A DNA stretch of 64,000 nt from Aliiroseovarius lamellibrachiae. GTDB taxonomy: Bacteria; Pseudomonadota; Alphaproteobacteria; Rhodobacterales; Rhodobacteraceae. Of the stretch, positions 8,136-16,496 are shown piece by piece; within the stretch, counting starts at the first letter, position 1, and the number at the start of each line of letters is the position of its first letter. The notes below the pieces were generated by a model that made no database searches, was not told where the DNA came from, and saw only the letters and a list, made by a program, of their open reading frames with translations. The stretch lies in the NCBI RefSeq assembly GCF_018599245.1, contig NZ_JAHEVJ010000001.1, forward strand, positions 310,001-374,000. Direction: 5' to 3'. The position numbers and the translations under genes were made by a program.

Positions 8136-9124
8136 AAAAATATGATGTTGTCGGGATCGGCAATGCGGTTGTGGATGTTCTGACCACGGCGGATGACAGC
8201 TTTCTGGAGCTGATGGGCATTGAAAAAGGCATTATGCAGCTGGTGGAACGCGACCGGGCCGAGGTGCTTTACGGCGCGATGGATGATCGCAAACAGGCGG
8301 CGGGCGGATCGGTGGCCAACACCATCGCGGGCGTCGGCAATCTGGGGCTTTCAACCGGATTTGTGGGCCGTGTGCATGATGACGCGCTGGGGCGCTTTTA
8401 CGCAGAAGCGATGGAAATGGACGGCACGCGGTTTGTGAACGCGCCGGTGCCGGGCGGCGAATTGCCCACCTCACGCTCGATGATTTTCGTCTCGCCGGAT
8501 GGCGAGCGGTCGATGAACACCTATCTGGGCATCTCGGCCGAGCTTGGGCCAGAGGACGTGGATCTGGACGTGGCGGCCAATGCCAAGATTGTTTTTCTCG
8601 AAGGGTATCTCTTTGACAAAGACAAAGGCAAAGAGGCCTTCACCACCATGGCGCGCGCCTGCCGGGCGGCCGGTGGGCAGGCGGGGATTGCGATTTCTGA
8701 CCCGTTCTGTGTGGAACGTCACCGCGATGATTTTCTGGCGCTGATCAAAGATGAGCTGGATTATGTGATCGGCAATGAGGCCGAGATTAAATCGCTGTGG
8801 CAAACCGAGGATCTGGAAGAGGCGCTGGTCAAAACGGCACAGATTTGCCCGCTGTTTGCCTGCACCCTATCAGGTGACGGCGTGACCATCGTGTCCGGCG
8901 AGACCCGGGTGAGCGTGGGGGTTGAACGCATTGTGCCGGTGGATGCCACCGGCGCGGGCGACGGTTTTGCGGCGGGCTTTCTGTACGGGTTGGCCACCGG
9001 GGCCGATCTGAAAACCTGCGGCGAAATGGGCTGTTTGGTGGCGGGCGAAGTGATCCGCCACATTGGCCCACGCGCGGGTCGTGACCTGAAGGCGCTTTTG
9101 CAGGAAAACGGATTGTTGGGCTGA
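8132..9124 (+). CDS. PfkB-family kinase, probable adenosine kinase
   Basis: Ribokinase-fold sugar/nucleoside kinase of 330 residues. The N-terminal glycine motif region is GIGNAVVDVL, the substrate region GGSVANTIAGVGNLG (about residues 58-72) is typical of the adenosine kinase branch, and the PfkB signature DATGAGDGFAAGFLYG near residue 270 contains the catalytic Asp. It is translationally coupled to nth by ATGA and followed by a terminator. The phosphoryl acceptor is inferred from sequence style; another nucleoside or sugar cannot be excluded. Confidence 0.87.
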   Translation: MKKYDVVGIGNAVVDVLTTADDSFLELMGIEKGIMQLVERDRAEVLYGAMDDRKQAAGGSVANTIAGVGNLGLSTGFVGRVHDDALGRFYAEAMEMDGTRFVNAPVPGGELPTSRSMIFVSPDGERSMNTYLGISAELGPEDVDLDVAANAKIVFLEGYLFDKDKGKEAFTTMARACRAAGGQAGIAISDPFCVERHRDDFLALIKDELDYVIGNEAEIKSLWQTEDLEEALVKTAQICPLFACTLSGDGVTIVSGETRVSVGVERIVPVDATGAGDGFAAGFLYGLATGADLKTCGEMGCLVAGEVIRHIGPRAGRDLKALLQENGLLG

Positions 9125-9142
9125 TCTGACAGTTCAACGTAC

Positions 9143-9184
9143 AAAAAAAACGGGCCGTCCTGCGAAGGGCGGCCCGTTTTGTTT
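9143..9184. terminator. Bidirectional terminator between adenosine kinase and osmC
   Basis: AAAACGGGCCGTCC and GGGCGGCCCGTTTT form a stem flanked by A-run and T-run on either side, so it can serve the plus-strand kinase gene and the minus-strand OsmC gene. Confidence 0.9.
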
Positions 9185-9203
9185 GGAATTGTGAGCGCTG
9201 CGG

Positions 9204-9620
9204 TTAATCCGCCTCAATCACCTCAAAATCATGGGTCACGGTCGCCGTGGCCGCAAGCATCGCTGAGGCAGAGCAATATTTGTCCACCGACAGAGAGATC
9301 GCCCGCGCGACCTTATCGTCGGCCACACCGCGCCCTTTGATGATGAAATGCATATGGATGCGGGTGAATACCTTTGGATCGGTGTCGGCCCGATCCGCGT
9401 CGACCTCGACCTGAACGTCCTGAAAATTCTGACGACTTTTCTCAAGGATCGACACAACGTCATAGGCAGAACAGCCCGCCGCCCCCAGCAGCATCAATTC
9501 CATCGGGCTGGGGCCGGGGGTGCCGCCCTCGCCGTGGCTGGTGCCCAGAACGATATTATGGCCGGTGCCAGAGGTGCCGACAAAGGTGCGGGCCTCGGCC
9601 CATTTCACGCGTGCTTTCAT
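9204..9620 (-). CDS. OsmC-family peroxiredoxin-like protein (YhfA branch)
   Basis: Thiol-dependent peroxidase fold, 138 residues. The two redox Cys of the family are in LGAAGCSAYDV (about residue 50) and VDKYCSASA (about residue 116); the segment GGTPGPSPMELML between strands is the usual OsmC landmark. The real reductant and substrate are not known for this branch. Single gene, 30 bp downstream of the sulfotransferase gene and in the same direction, so the two may be co-transcribed. Confidence 0.88.
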   Translation of the reverse strand: MKARVKWAEARTFVGTSGTGHNIVLGTSHGEGGTPGPSPMELMLLGAAGCSAYDVVSILEKSRQNFQDVQVEVDADRADTDPKVFTRIHMHFIIKGRGVADDKVARAISLSVDKYCSASAMLAATATVTHDFEVIEAD

Positions 9621-9650
9621 GGTGTTCTCATCCGTGGTTCGGGGCAGGGG

Positions 9651-10469
9651 TTATTCGCCCAGTTTCGCGTGGACCTCGTCCAAATCAATCTCGCCAATCG
9701 GCATTTTGTTGGCGGGGTTCTCAAAATCATATTTGAACAGATTGAAATCGCGTTTGAAGATTTCATAGACCAGATGCATCGACATATCGTCAAAGTAATC
9801 CTCAACCGGATGGGCGCGTTTTGGGCCGTGCCCCTCGCTTTCGTTAAAGCGGGGAATGCTGCCCAGATCGACCTTATGCGGTGTCTCTATGCTGTCGATC
9901 ACATCCTGCATGCCGTCGTTGAACTTTTCGGTCCAGACGATTTTGTCGTATTGGCCACCGTTCAGGATAAAGGTCGACACATGGCCGGACATGGCGGACC
10001 AGTGAATGTCAGGATCCATCGGACGGCGCCAGCGAATGGTGTCGCGGGCAAACAGCAAAAACCGGCGAAAGCTTTTGATCTGGTCAAAGTCAAAATCATC
10101 CTCGGGGCTGCCCACCTCAATCCCGTATTTCTGAATGAGCAGCGGCACAAGGTTGCCGCGATAGCGTTTGCCATTGCGTTGAATGCCGCAAATCTTGTCA
10201 AAAAAGCTCGACAAAATGCGGGTGTACGGGTTGCGTACACAGGTGAAGGCATAGCTATTGTGCGCTTTGACGTTGGCTTCGATCAAAGGTTGCGACTTGT
10301 CTTGTGCCCATTTGTGCAAGCGATCCTTGCTGTCGTGGATATCGCCGTCGAAAAATTCACCGTGGTCCGAATAATACATGATCTGACCGATGGTCGAGCA
10401 GGCACATTTCGGGACCACCCGATAGACCATGCTTTCACTTTCCGTCATCCAAGTGCCGGGAAAACCCAT
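9651..10469 (-). CDS. Sulfotransferase family 2 protein (carbohydrate sulfotransferase type)
   Basis: PAPS-dependent sulfotransferase of 272 residues. The 5'-phosphosulfate loop is YRVVPKCACSTIG (about residues 16-28), and the 3'-phosphate site is FTCVRNPYTRILSSFFDK. Cys-Ala-Cys-Ser in the loop is the form found in animal chondroitin/HNK-1 type carbohydrate sulfotransferases and their bacterial relatives. The start has AAGGAGG. It is divergent from a GT14 glycosyltransferase, suggesting both work on a surface or extracellular glycan; that link is inferred. Confidence 0.85.
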   Translation of the reverse strand: MGFPGTWMTESESMVYRVVPKCACSTIGQIMYYSDHGEFFDGDIHDSKDRLHKWAQDKSQPLIEANVKAHNSYAFTCVRNPYTRILSSFFDKICGIQRNGKRYRGNLVPLLIQKYGIEVGSPEDDFDFDQIKSFRRFLLFARDTIRWRRPMDPDIHWSAMSGHVSTFILNGGQYDKIVWTEKFNDGMQDVIDSIETPHKVDLGSIPRFNESEGHGPKRAHPVEDYFDDMSMHLVYEIFKRDFNLFKYDFENPANKMPIGEIDLDEVHAKLGE

Positions 10470-10621
10470 ATGCTCTCGCCTCCTTGGCGCAATAAAATGG
10501 CAGCTTTACGCTTCTCTATCTGTTCTTCGTAGAAAAAAAGCAAAGAAATGCTGTTTTTTCAATGGTTGTTCACGTTATCTATGGCAACAATATCGCCTAA
10601 TACGAGGGATTGGTTACATTT
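10470..10621. promoter_or_regulatory. AT-rich divergent spacer between sulfotransferase and GT14 genes
   Basis: Noticeably poorer in GC than its surroundings. It contains an imperfect stem: an A-run ending in GCA (10532-10542) against TGC and a T-run (10549-10560). Promoters for both genes must lie here; I cannot place their boxes confidently. Confidence 0.45.
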
Positions 10622-12199
10622 ATGGCGAAAATTGCCTTTATTTTGTTGTGTCACAAGGACCCCGACGCGATCATCAACCAGGCCACCCGTCTGACTGCGG
10701 CGGGGGATTGTATGGCTATACACTTTGATGCGCGCGCTAAACCAGAACATTTTGCGCGTATTCGCGATGCCTTAAAAGACAATCCCAATGTGACCTTCGC
10801 AAAGAAACGCATCAAATGCGGGTGGGGGGCTTGGTCGCTGGTGCAGGCCACGCTTTACGCGGTTGAGGCCGCGGTGGATGCGTTCCCGCGCGCGACGCAT
10901 TTTTACATGGTGTCCGGCGATTGCATGGCGATCAAATCCGCCGAATACGCGCATAAATTCCTTGATGACAACGACGTGGATTATGTCGAGAGCTTTGATT
11001 ACTTTGAAAGTGACTGGATCAAGACCGGGATGAAGGAAGAGCGGTTGATCTACCGCCATTTTTTCAACGAACGCGCACAGCCTAAGTTGTTTTATACAAG
11101 CTTTAACTTGCAAAAAAAGTTCAACTTAACGCGTGAGATCCCCCACGACATCCAAGTGCAGATCGGCAGCCAATGGTGGTGCCTGCGCCGCCGTACCATC
11201 GAATGGATCTTGGAATTCACCCGGAAACGCAAAGATGTCATGCGGTTTTTCCGCTCGACCTGGATCCCGGATGAGACGTTTTTCCAGACGCTTGTGCGCC
11301 ATATCGTGCCGGAAAAAGAGATCGAAACCCGCACGCTCACCTTCTTGATGTTCACCGATTACGGCATGCCGGTGACCTTTTATAACGACCACTATGACCT
11401 TCTTTTGTCACAGGATTTCTTGTTCGCCCGCAAAATCAGCCCCGACGCCCATGTGCTAAAACGCCGCCTTGGGGATCTTTATGCGGAGGAAGGGGTGAAT
11501 TTTCAAATCTCCAACGAAGGGCGCTCGCTCTTTAAATTCCTGACCGGGCGCGGGCGGGCAGGGCACCGGTTTGCCCCGCGGTTCTGGGAACAGGAAAGTA
11601 CCCTTGGCCGGGAACGCGAATTGCTGATTGTCGTGGCCAAGAAATGGCATATCGGCAAGCGGGTTGCGCAGCGGTTAACACAAGCCACCAACATCCCGAT
11701 GATCGAATATTTGTTCGACGAAGAAAGCTGCCCAATGCCCGATCTGGGCGGAATTCAGTCCAGCCTGGGCAAACGGACCCGTCACCGCCGGGCCTTGATG
11801 CGCATGTTGTTTGACTATTATGAAACCGACCGGCTGATTATCTGTCTGGACCCCAACAACCGCGACCTGATGCGCGATTTCTTCTCGGATCGGTCGATGA
11901 CGCGCTTGCTTGAGGTCGAAAGCCATTTCACCGACGATTATCTTCTGGGGCATGCCATGCGCGTCGGACTTGCGGGCGAAAACACCGCGCAAGAAACCAT
12001 CGACCGTCTGCTGCCGACCATTCGTGCGGATGTGATGAATGAAAGCGATGCGATCAAAGACGAAGGGTTTGACGAATATTATCGGATCACCGAAAATGCG
12101 AGCATAGAGGTCAACACCCGCCCCCTTGCACGTTTCTTGTCGATCCCCGAAGATCGCGCCCGAGATATCATCGAAACAGAACATCTCTTTGCAGATTGA
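10622..12199 (+). CDS. GT14 core-2/I-branching type glycosyltransferase with C-terminal DUF5927/5928-like region
   Basis: Large protein (525 residues). The N-terminal half (to about residue 290) is a beta-1,6-N-acetylglucosaminyltransferase/xylosyltransferase type domain: it starts KIAFILLCHKDP, has HFYMVSGDCMAI with the Ser-Gly-Asp motif, and WWCLRRRTIEWIL. The C-terminal half (about 330-525) looks like a second alpha/beta domain (ELLIVVAKKWHIGKRVAQRL, then RLIICLDPN), as in the Rhodobacterales DUF5927/5928 proteins, and may bind a nucleotide or sulfate donor. The ATG at 10622 is preferred over a TTG at 10610. Acceptor unknown. Confidence 0.8.
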   Translation: MAKIAFILLCHKDPDAIINQATRLTAAGDCMAIHFDARAKPEHFARIRDALKDNPNVTFAKKRIKCGWGAWSLVQATLYAVEAAVDAFPRATHFYMVSGDCMAIKSAEYAHKFLDDNDVDYVESFDYFESDWIKTGMKEERLIYRHFFNERAQPKLFYTSFNLQKKFNLTREIPHDIQVQIGSQWWCLRRRTIEWILEFTRKRKDVMRFFRSTWIPDETFFQTLVRHIVPEKEIETRTLTFLMFTDYGMPVTFYNDHYDLLLSQDFLFARKISPDAHVLKRRLGDLYAEEGVNFQISNEGRSLFKFLTGRGRAGHRFAPRFWEQESTLGRERELLIVVAKKWHIGKRVAQRLTQATNIPMIEYLFDEESCPMPDLGGIQSSLGKRTRHRRALMRMLFDYYETDRLIICLDPNNRDLMRDFFSDRSMTRLLEVESHFTDDYLLGHAMRVGLAGENTAQETIDRLLPTIRADVMNESDAIKDEGFDEYYRITENASIEVNTRPLARFLSIPEDRARDIIETEHLFAD

Positions 12200-12219
12200 T
12201 CGACCCGTTCGGAGCCCCC

Positions 12220-12600
12220 ATGCCTTATACTTATGACGACCAAAATATCTTCGCCAAAATCCTGCGCGGCGAAATCCCCAATAATACCGTGTTTGAAAAC
12301 GATCACGCCTTGGCGTTTCGCGATATCACCCCACAGGCTCCGGTGCATGTTTTGGTGATCCCGAAAGGGCGGTATGTGAACCACGACCATTTCGCAAACG
12401 AAGCATCTGATGCCGAAATCGTCGGCTATGCCCGCGCGATCGGCGCGGTCTGTAAGCTTGAAAATGTCACGCCGGGCGACGGGCAATCAGGGTATCGCAG
12501 CATCGCAAACTCAGGCGAAGATGGCGTGCAGGAAGTGCCGCATTTCCACACCCATATCCTTGGCGGCCGCCCCCTTGGCCGGATGCTTGCCCGCGCCTAA
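12220..12600 (+). CDS. HIT-family (HINT-like) nucleotide hydrolase
   Basis: Purine nucleoside phosphoramidase-like enzyme of 126 residues. The histidine triad is in EVPHFHTHILGGRPLG near the C-terminus, and the N-terminal IFAKILRGEIPN is the usual HINT opening. GGAG stands before the ATG at 12220; the upstream in-frame start overlaps the glycosyltransferase and is rejected. A 22-bp direct repeat starts over its stop codon. Confidence 0.93.
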   Translation: MPYTYDDQNIFAKILRGEIPNNTVFENDHALAFRDITPQAPVHVLVIPKGRYVNHDHFANEASDAEIVGYARAIGAVCKLENVTPGDGQSGYRSIANSGEDGVQEVPHFHTHILGGRPLGRMLARA

Positions 12601-12639
12601 CACGCGCCTCACTCGGGCCTAACACGCGGCTAACTCGGG
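12596..12639. repeat. 22-bp tandem duplication over the HIT stop codon
   Basis: CCTAACACGCG-N4-ACTCGGG occurs twice back to back (12596-12617 and 12618-12639) with three internal differences. The first copy contains the HIT stop codon. Confidence 0.7.
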
Positions 12640-12769
12640 CCCGCCCCGCGCATGCGTGGGGCAACAGGGCGCGGTTTGCATCGTGTAAATGCGGGGCGAA
12701 TAACGTTCTCTCTTGCCGCCACCGCCGCGATGGCTATCATGCGCCCAACGGACAAATTAAGGTGGACCC

Positions 12770-12952
12770 ATGACCCAGACCGCACCAGAAACCAAGATTG
12801 TGGACAGCTATAAAGTGTCGTGTGACGGGGGCGAAGGTGCCCTTGGTCACCCGCGTGTGTATCTGCAAATTCCCAATGAACATGGCTGGGTGGAATGCCC
12901 CTATTGCGATTGCAAATTTGTGCATAAAGACCACCAAGACAAAGCGGCCTGA
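12770..12952 (+). CDS. CHCC zinc-finger domain protein (NDUFS6-like)
   Basis: Sixty-residue protein with putative zinc ligands Cys18, His27, Cys43 and Cys46 in the order C-H-C-C, the zf-CHCC family that is homologous to mitochondrial complex I accessory subunit NDUFS6/13 kDa. In alphaproteobacteria it is a stand-alone small protein; a link to complex I assembly is known for the mitochondrial form and only inferred here. A terminator follows 23 bp after the stop. Confidence 0.9.
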   Translation: MTQTAPETKIVDSYKVSCDGGEGALGHPRVYLQIPNEHGWVECPYCDCKFVHKDHQDKAA

Positions 12953-12975
12953 AGGGCCGATTGTTAAGATTTTTT

Positions 12976-13007
12976 CGGCCGCAAGCAGCAGCTTTGCGGC
13001 CGTTTTT
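12976..13007 (+). terminator. Rho-independent terminator after the CHCC protein gene
   Basis: CGGCCGCAA (12976-12984) pairs with TTGCGGCCG (12994-13002), followed by TTTTTG. Confidence 0.92.
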
Positions 13008-13046
13008 GTCCCCAGCGTGGGGGCGCTGATTTAAGGGAGACGCGCC

Positions 13047-15854
13047 ATGGGTGCCCAAGAGACTGGTTTCGGAAAAGGGTGCCATTTGCATCTGGTGGAC
13101 GGCTCTGCCTTTATCTTTCGCGCCTATCACGCGCTGCCGCCGCTGACGCGAAAATCCGACGGGCTTCCCATTGGTGCCGTGGCCGGATTTTGCAACATGC
13201 TGCAAAAGTTTGTTGAGGATAACACCGGCCCCGATGCGCCCACCCATGTGGCGGTGATCTTTGATCACAAAGGCAAAACCTTCCGCTCGGATATCTATCC
13301 CGAATACAAAGCCAACCGCCCCCCCGCGCCGGAAGATTTGCGCCCGCAATTCCCCCTGACCCGCGATGCGACCCGTGCGTTTAACATCGCCTGTCTTGAG
13401 GTAGAGGGGTTTGAGGCCGACGACATCATCGCCACGCTGGCCCGCCAAGCGGATGAGGCAGGCGGGCGTGTCACCATCCTCAGCTCGGACAAAGACCTGA
13501 TGCAACTTGTGGGGGGCGGCGTGGAAATGCTTGATCCCATGAAAAACAAACGCATCGACAGCGAAGGCGTAGAAGAAAAATTTGGCGTGGGGCCAGACCG
13601 TGTGGTCGACGTACAAGCCCTTGCGGGCGACAGCGTCGACAACGTGCCCGGCGCGCCCGGCATCGGCATCAAAACCGCGGCCCTTCTGATCAATGAATTT
13701 GGCGATCTCGATGCGTTATTAGAGCGCGCAGGTGAGATCAAACAACCCAAACGCCGCCAGACCCTGATCGACAATGCCGACCAGATCCGCATGTCCCGCG
13801 CGCTGGTGAAACTTGACACCCACATGGATCTCGACATTGATCTGGGTTCGTTTGAACTGCGCGATCCAGAGCCTGAAACGCTCCTGTCGTTCTTGGCGGA
13901 CATGGAGTTTCGCACGCTGACCAACCGCGTCGCAAGCCGCCTTGGCGTCGAGGCCCCCGAGATTAAGCAACCCGAAGGCACGCCCGATTTGGCCACACCC
14001 GGGGCCCCGGCGATTGACCCTGAAAAATACGAATGGGTGAAAGACGCCGATGCGCTGCGGGCATGGGTCGCCAAGATCAACCAACGCGGCTATGTCGCCG
14101 TGGACACGGAAACCACCGGCCTTGACGAAATGCGCGTGGATCTTGTGGGCATCTCGCTGTGTGTCGAGGCGGGCGAGGCCTGTTACATCCCGCTCCTCCA
14201 CAAAACCGCAGCCACCGATGATCTGTTTGGCGGTGATGATCTGGCTGACGGGCAGATGGGCGTGGACGACGCCTTAGCGATTTTGCGCCCCGTGCTTGAG
14301 GATCCCGCGATCCTGAAAATCGGCCAAAACATGAAATATGACGCCAAAATCTTTGCCCGCAACGGCGTGGCGGTGGCGCCCATTGATGACACGATGCTGA
14401 TGTCCTATGCGCTGAATGCCGGGCGTCACAATCACGGCATGGACATCCTGTCGGAACGCTATCTCGATCACAAGCCCATTTCGATCAAGTCGTTGTTAGG
14501 AAGCGGAAAATCGGCAATCACCTTTGACCGGGTTCCTGTGGAAGACGCGGTGAAATACGCCGCCGAAGACGCCGATATCACCCTGCGCCTGTGGCAACTT
14601 TTAAAGCCACGTTTGCACACGGCCAGTGTCACCCGCGTTTATGAACGCCTTGAACGCCCCTTGGTGCCTGTGCTCGCGGAAATGGAGATGAACGGCATCA
14701 AAGTGGACCGTGATGTGCTCAGCCGGATGTCGAACGCTTTTGCACAGAAAATGGCAGGCTATGAGGCGGAATTATATGAGCTCGCGGGCCATGAATTTAA
14801 CGTACAAAGCCCGGCACAAGTGGGTGCGATCCTCTTTGATCAGATGGAATTGCCCGGCGGGAAGAAAACCAAAACGGGGCAATGGTCGACGCCTGCCGAC
14901 GTGCTGGAAGACCTCGCCGCAGAGCATGATTTTGCCGCACGCGTGCTGGATTACCGCCAGCTGCAAAAGCTGAAATCGACCTATACCGATGCGCTGCAGG
15001 ATCATATCCACCCGGAAACGGGTCGGGTGCATACCTCTTATCTTCAGACCGGTGCCAACACCGGGCGTATGGCGTCGAAAGACCCGAATTTGCAAAATAT
15101 TCCAGTGCGTTCTGAGGAAGGCCGCCGTATTCGCGAGGCCTTCATCGCCCCCGAGGGGCGCACCCTGATCAGCCTCGACTACAGCCAGATCGAGCTCAGA
15201 ATTCTCGCCCATATGGCCGGAATTGACGCGCTGAAACAGGCGTTCCGCGATGGTCTCGATATTCACGCGATGACCGCGTCGGAAATGTTTGACGTGCCGC
15301 TGGATCAGATGACACCAGACGTGCGCCGGCAGGCAAAAGCGATCAACTTTGGTGTGATTTACGGCATCTCGGGCTTTGGCCTGGCCCGCAATCTGCGCAT
15401 TCCGCGCGCCGAAGCGCAGGGGTTCATCGACCGCTATTTCGAACGCTTCCCGGGCATTCGCACATACATGGATAACACCGTGGAATTTGCCAAGGAACAC
15501 AAACGGGTTGAGACGCTTTTTGGCCGTCAAATTCACACCCCAGAGATCGGCGCCAAAGGCCCGCAGGCGGGTTTTGCCAAACGCGCCGCGATCAACGCGC
15601 CGATCCAAGGCACCGCCGCCGACATCATCCGCCGTGCGATGATCCGCATGCCGGACGCCATCAAGGGCCTGCCGACCAAAATGCTGTTACAGGTGCATGA
15701 CGAATTGATCTTTGAGGTGGACGACGCCGCAGTTGATGAGGTGATCGGCGTGGTGCGCGGCGTGATGGAAGGGGCGGCGGAACCCGCCATCAAACTCGAC
15801 GTGCCCCTGGTTGTGGATGCGGGGCAGGGGCAGAATTGGGCCGAGGCGCATTAA
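13047..15854 (+). CDS. polA: DNA polymerase I
   Basis: Full-length 935-residue Pol I for Okazaki fragment processing and repair. Residues 12-300 form the 5'-3' exonuclease (DGSAFIFRAYHALPP, then FEADDIIATLA). The proofreading exonuclease begins near residue 330 with VAVDTETTGLDEM, so its DxE catalytic pair is intact. The polymerase domain has motif A LDYSQIELRILAH (about 709-721), motif B RRQAKAINFGVIYG (about 760) and motif C VHDE (about 882). GGGAGA precedes the start. It ends 14 bp before the stop of the convergent MerR gene. Confidence 0.98.
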   Translation: MGAQETGFGKGCHLHLVDGSAFIFRAYHALPPLTRKSDGLPIGAVAGFCNMLQKFVEDNTGPDAPTHVAVIFDHKGKTFRSDIYPEYKANRPPAPEDLRPQFPLTRDATRAFNIACLEVEGFEADDIIATLARQADEAGGRVTILSSDKDLMQLVGGGVEMLDPMKNKRIDSEGVEEKFGVGPDRVVDVQALAGDSVDNVPGAPGIGIKTAALLINEFGDLDALLERAGEIKQPKRRQTLIDNADQIRMSRALVKLDTHMDLDIDLGSFELRDPEPETLLSFLADMEFRTLTNRVASRLGVEAPEIKQPEGTPDLATPGAPAIDPEKYEWVKDADALRAWVAKINQRGYVAVDTETTGLDEMRVDLVGISLCVEAGEACYIPLLHKTAATDDLFGGDDLADGQMGVDDALAILRPVLEDPAILKIGQNMKYDAKIFARNGVAVAPIDDTMLMSYALNAGRHNHGMDILSERYLDHKPISIKSLLGSGKSAITFDRVPVEDAVKYAAEDADITLRLWQLLKPRLHTASVTRVYERLERPLVPVLAEMEMNGIKVDRDVLSRMSNAFAQKMAGYEAELYELAGHEFNVQSPAQVGAILFDQMELPGGKKTKTGQWSTPADVLEDLAAEHDFAARVLDYRQLQKLKSTYTDALQDHIHPETGRVHTSYLQTGANTGRMASKDPNLQNIPVRSEEGRRIREAFIAPEGRTLISLDYSQIELRILAHMAGIDALKQAFRDGLDIHAMTASEMFDVPLDQMTPDVRRQAKAINFGVIYGISGFGLARNLRIPRAEAQGFIDRYFERFPGIRTYMDNTVEFAKEHKRVETLFGRQIHTPEIGAKGPQAGFAKRAAINAPIQGTAADIIRRAMIRMPDAIKGLPTKMLLQVHDELIFEVDDAAVDEVIGVVRGVMEGAAEPAIKLDVPLVVDAGQGQNWAEAH

Positions 15855-15867
15855 CCCAGCCGGCGTT

Positions 15868-16278
15868 TCAATGATCCTCGTCACATTGGTCATGATCGCC
15901 AAAGGCGGCCAGAACCGAACAGGTGTCACCGTCCGCGGTGCCACCCGAACAGCGTGTTGAAATCCGAACCAGCTCTGCCTCCAGCCGCATAAGCCGGGCA
16001 ATCCGGTCACGAATATCCGCAAGATGCGCGTTGGCAATGCGGTGCCCTTCGGCGTGATCTGTGGGGTCCATCCCGGCCAGCACACGGATCGTTTCAAGCG
16101 GCAGGCCAAGATCGCGCCCGTGGCGAATGAAGTGTAACCGTTCCAGGCCCTGTTTCGAAAACCGCCTTTGATTGCCCGCCGTGCGCGCCTCCGCCGCGAT
16201 CAGACCCATCTGTTCGTAATAGCGAATGGTGGGAACTTTCACCCCGGTGCGGCGCGACAACTCTCCGATGGAAAACAT
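15868..16278 (-). CDS. MerR-family metal-responsive activator (ZntR/CadR-like)
   Basis: Dimeric promoter-distorting activator of 136 residues. The winged HTH is at residues 2-30 (FSIGELSRRTGVKVPTIRYY), then a dimerisation helix, then a metal-binding tail with Cys110, Cys120, His129, Cys132 and His136. Position 79, a Cys ligand in E. coli ZntR, is His here. Divergent from a CDF exporter with a MerR-type 19-bp-spacer promoter between them, so this is its probable activator and sensor of Zn2+ or a similar divalent metal. Confidence 0.9.
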   Translation of the reverse strand: MFSIGELSRRTGVKVPTIRYYEQMGLIAAEARTAGNQRRFSKQGLERLHFIRHGRDLGLPLETIRVLAGMDPTDHAEGHRIANAHLADIRDRIARLMRLEAELVRISTRCSGGTADGDTCSVLAAFGDHDQCDEDH

Positions 16279-16289
16279 GAAAAACCCTC

Positions 16290-16320
16290 TTGAAGCTCTA
16301 GGGACTAGAGGGAATATGGT
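16290..16320 (+). promoter_or_regulatory. MerR-type promoter and operator for the CDF exporter
   Basis: TTGAAG (-35, 16290-16295) and TATGGT (-10, 16315-16320) are separated by 19 bp, the over-long spacer that requires MerR-type distortion. The spacer holds the palindrome CTCTAG-GGA-CTAGAG (16296-16310). Confidence 0.88.
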
Positions 16321-16349
16321 GTGAGTCGATCAAAATTCAAGAGGCCACA

Positions 16350-16496
16350 ATGTCGACCATTCCGATACGCTCTGCCACCCATTTGCGCGATGTCGCGCGC
16401 CCCAGCCCGCGCCAATGGGTGAGAGGGCGCAGTTGGACTGATCTGTCCGCCCCCCTGATGCCACCCCCCGCGCAGGAGCCATCCAATGTCGCATGA
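16350..16496 (+). CDS. Possible 48-residue leader peptide overlapping the CDF start
   Basis: An open frame with GAGG seven bases before its ATG starts about 30 bp after the MerR-type -10 and ends with a TGA overlapping the CDF gene start (16494-16496 versus 16486). The product would be Arg/Pro-rich and resembles nothing I know. Position suggests a translated leader coupled to the exporter; it could equally be chance. Confidence 0.35.
   Translation: MSTIPIRSATHLRDVARPSPRQWVRGRSWTDLSAPLMPPPAQEPSNVA

Noticed and set aside
9348-10532. 394-residue plus-strand open frame
   Set aside because: Antisense to osmC and the sulfotransferase, which have family motifs and ribosome sites; the translation has no recognisable content.
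12630-13616. 328-residue minus-strand open frame
   Set aside because: Antisense to the CHCC protein and the start of polA; a shadow of GC-rich coding sequence.
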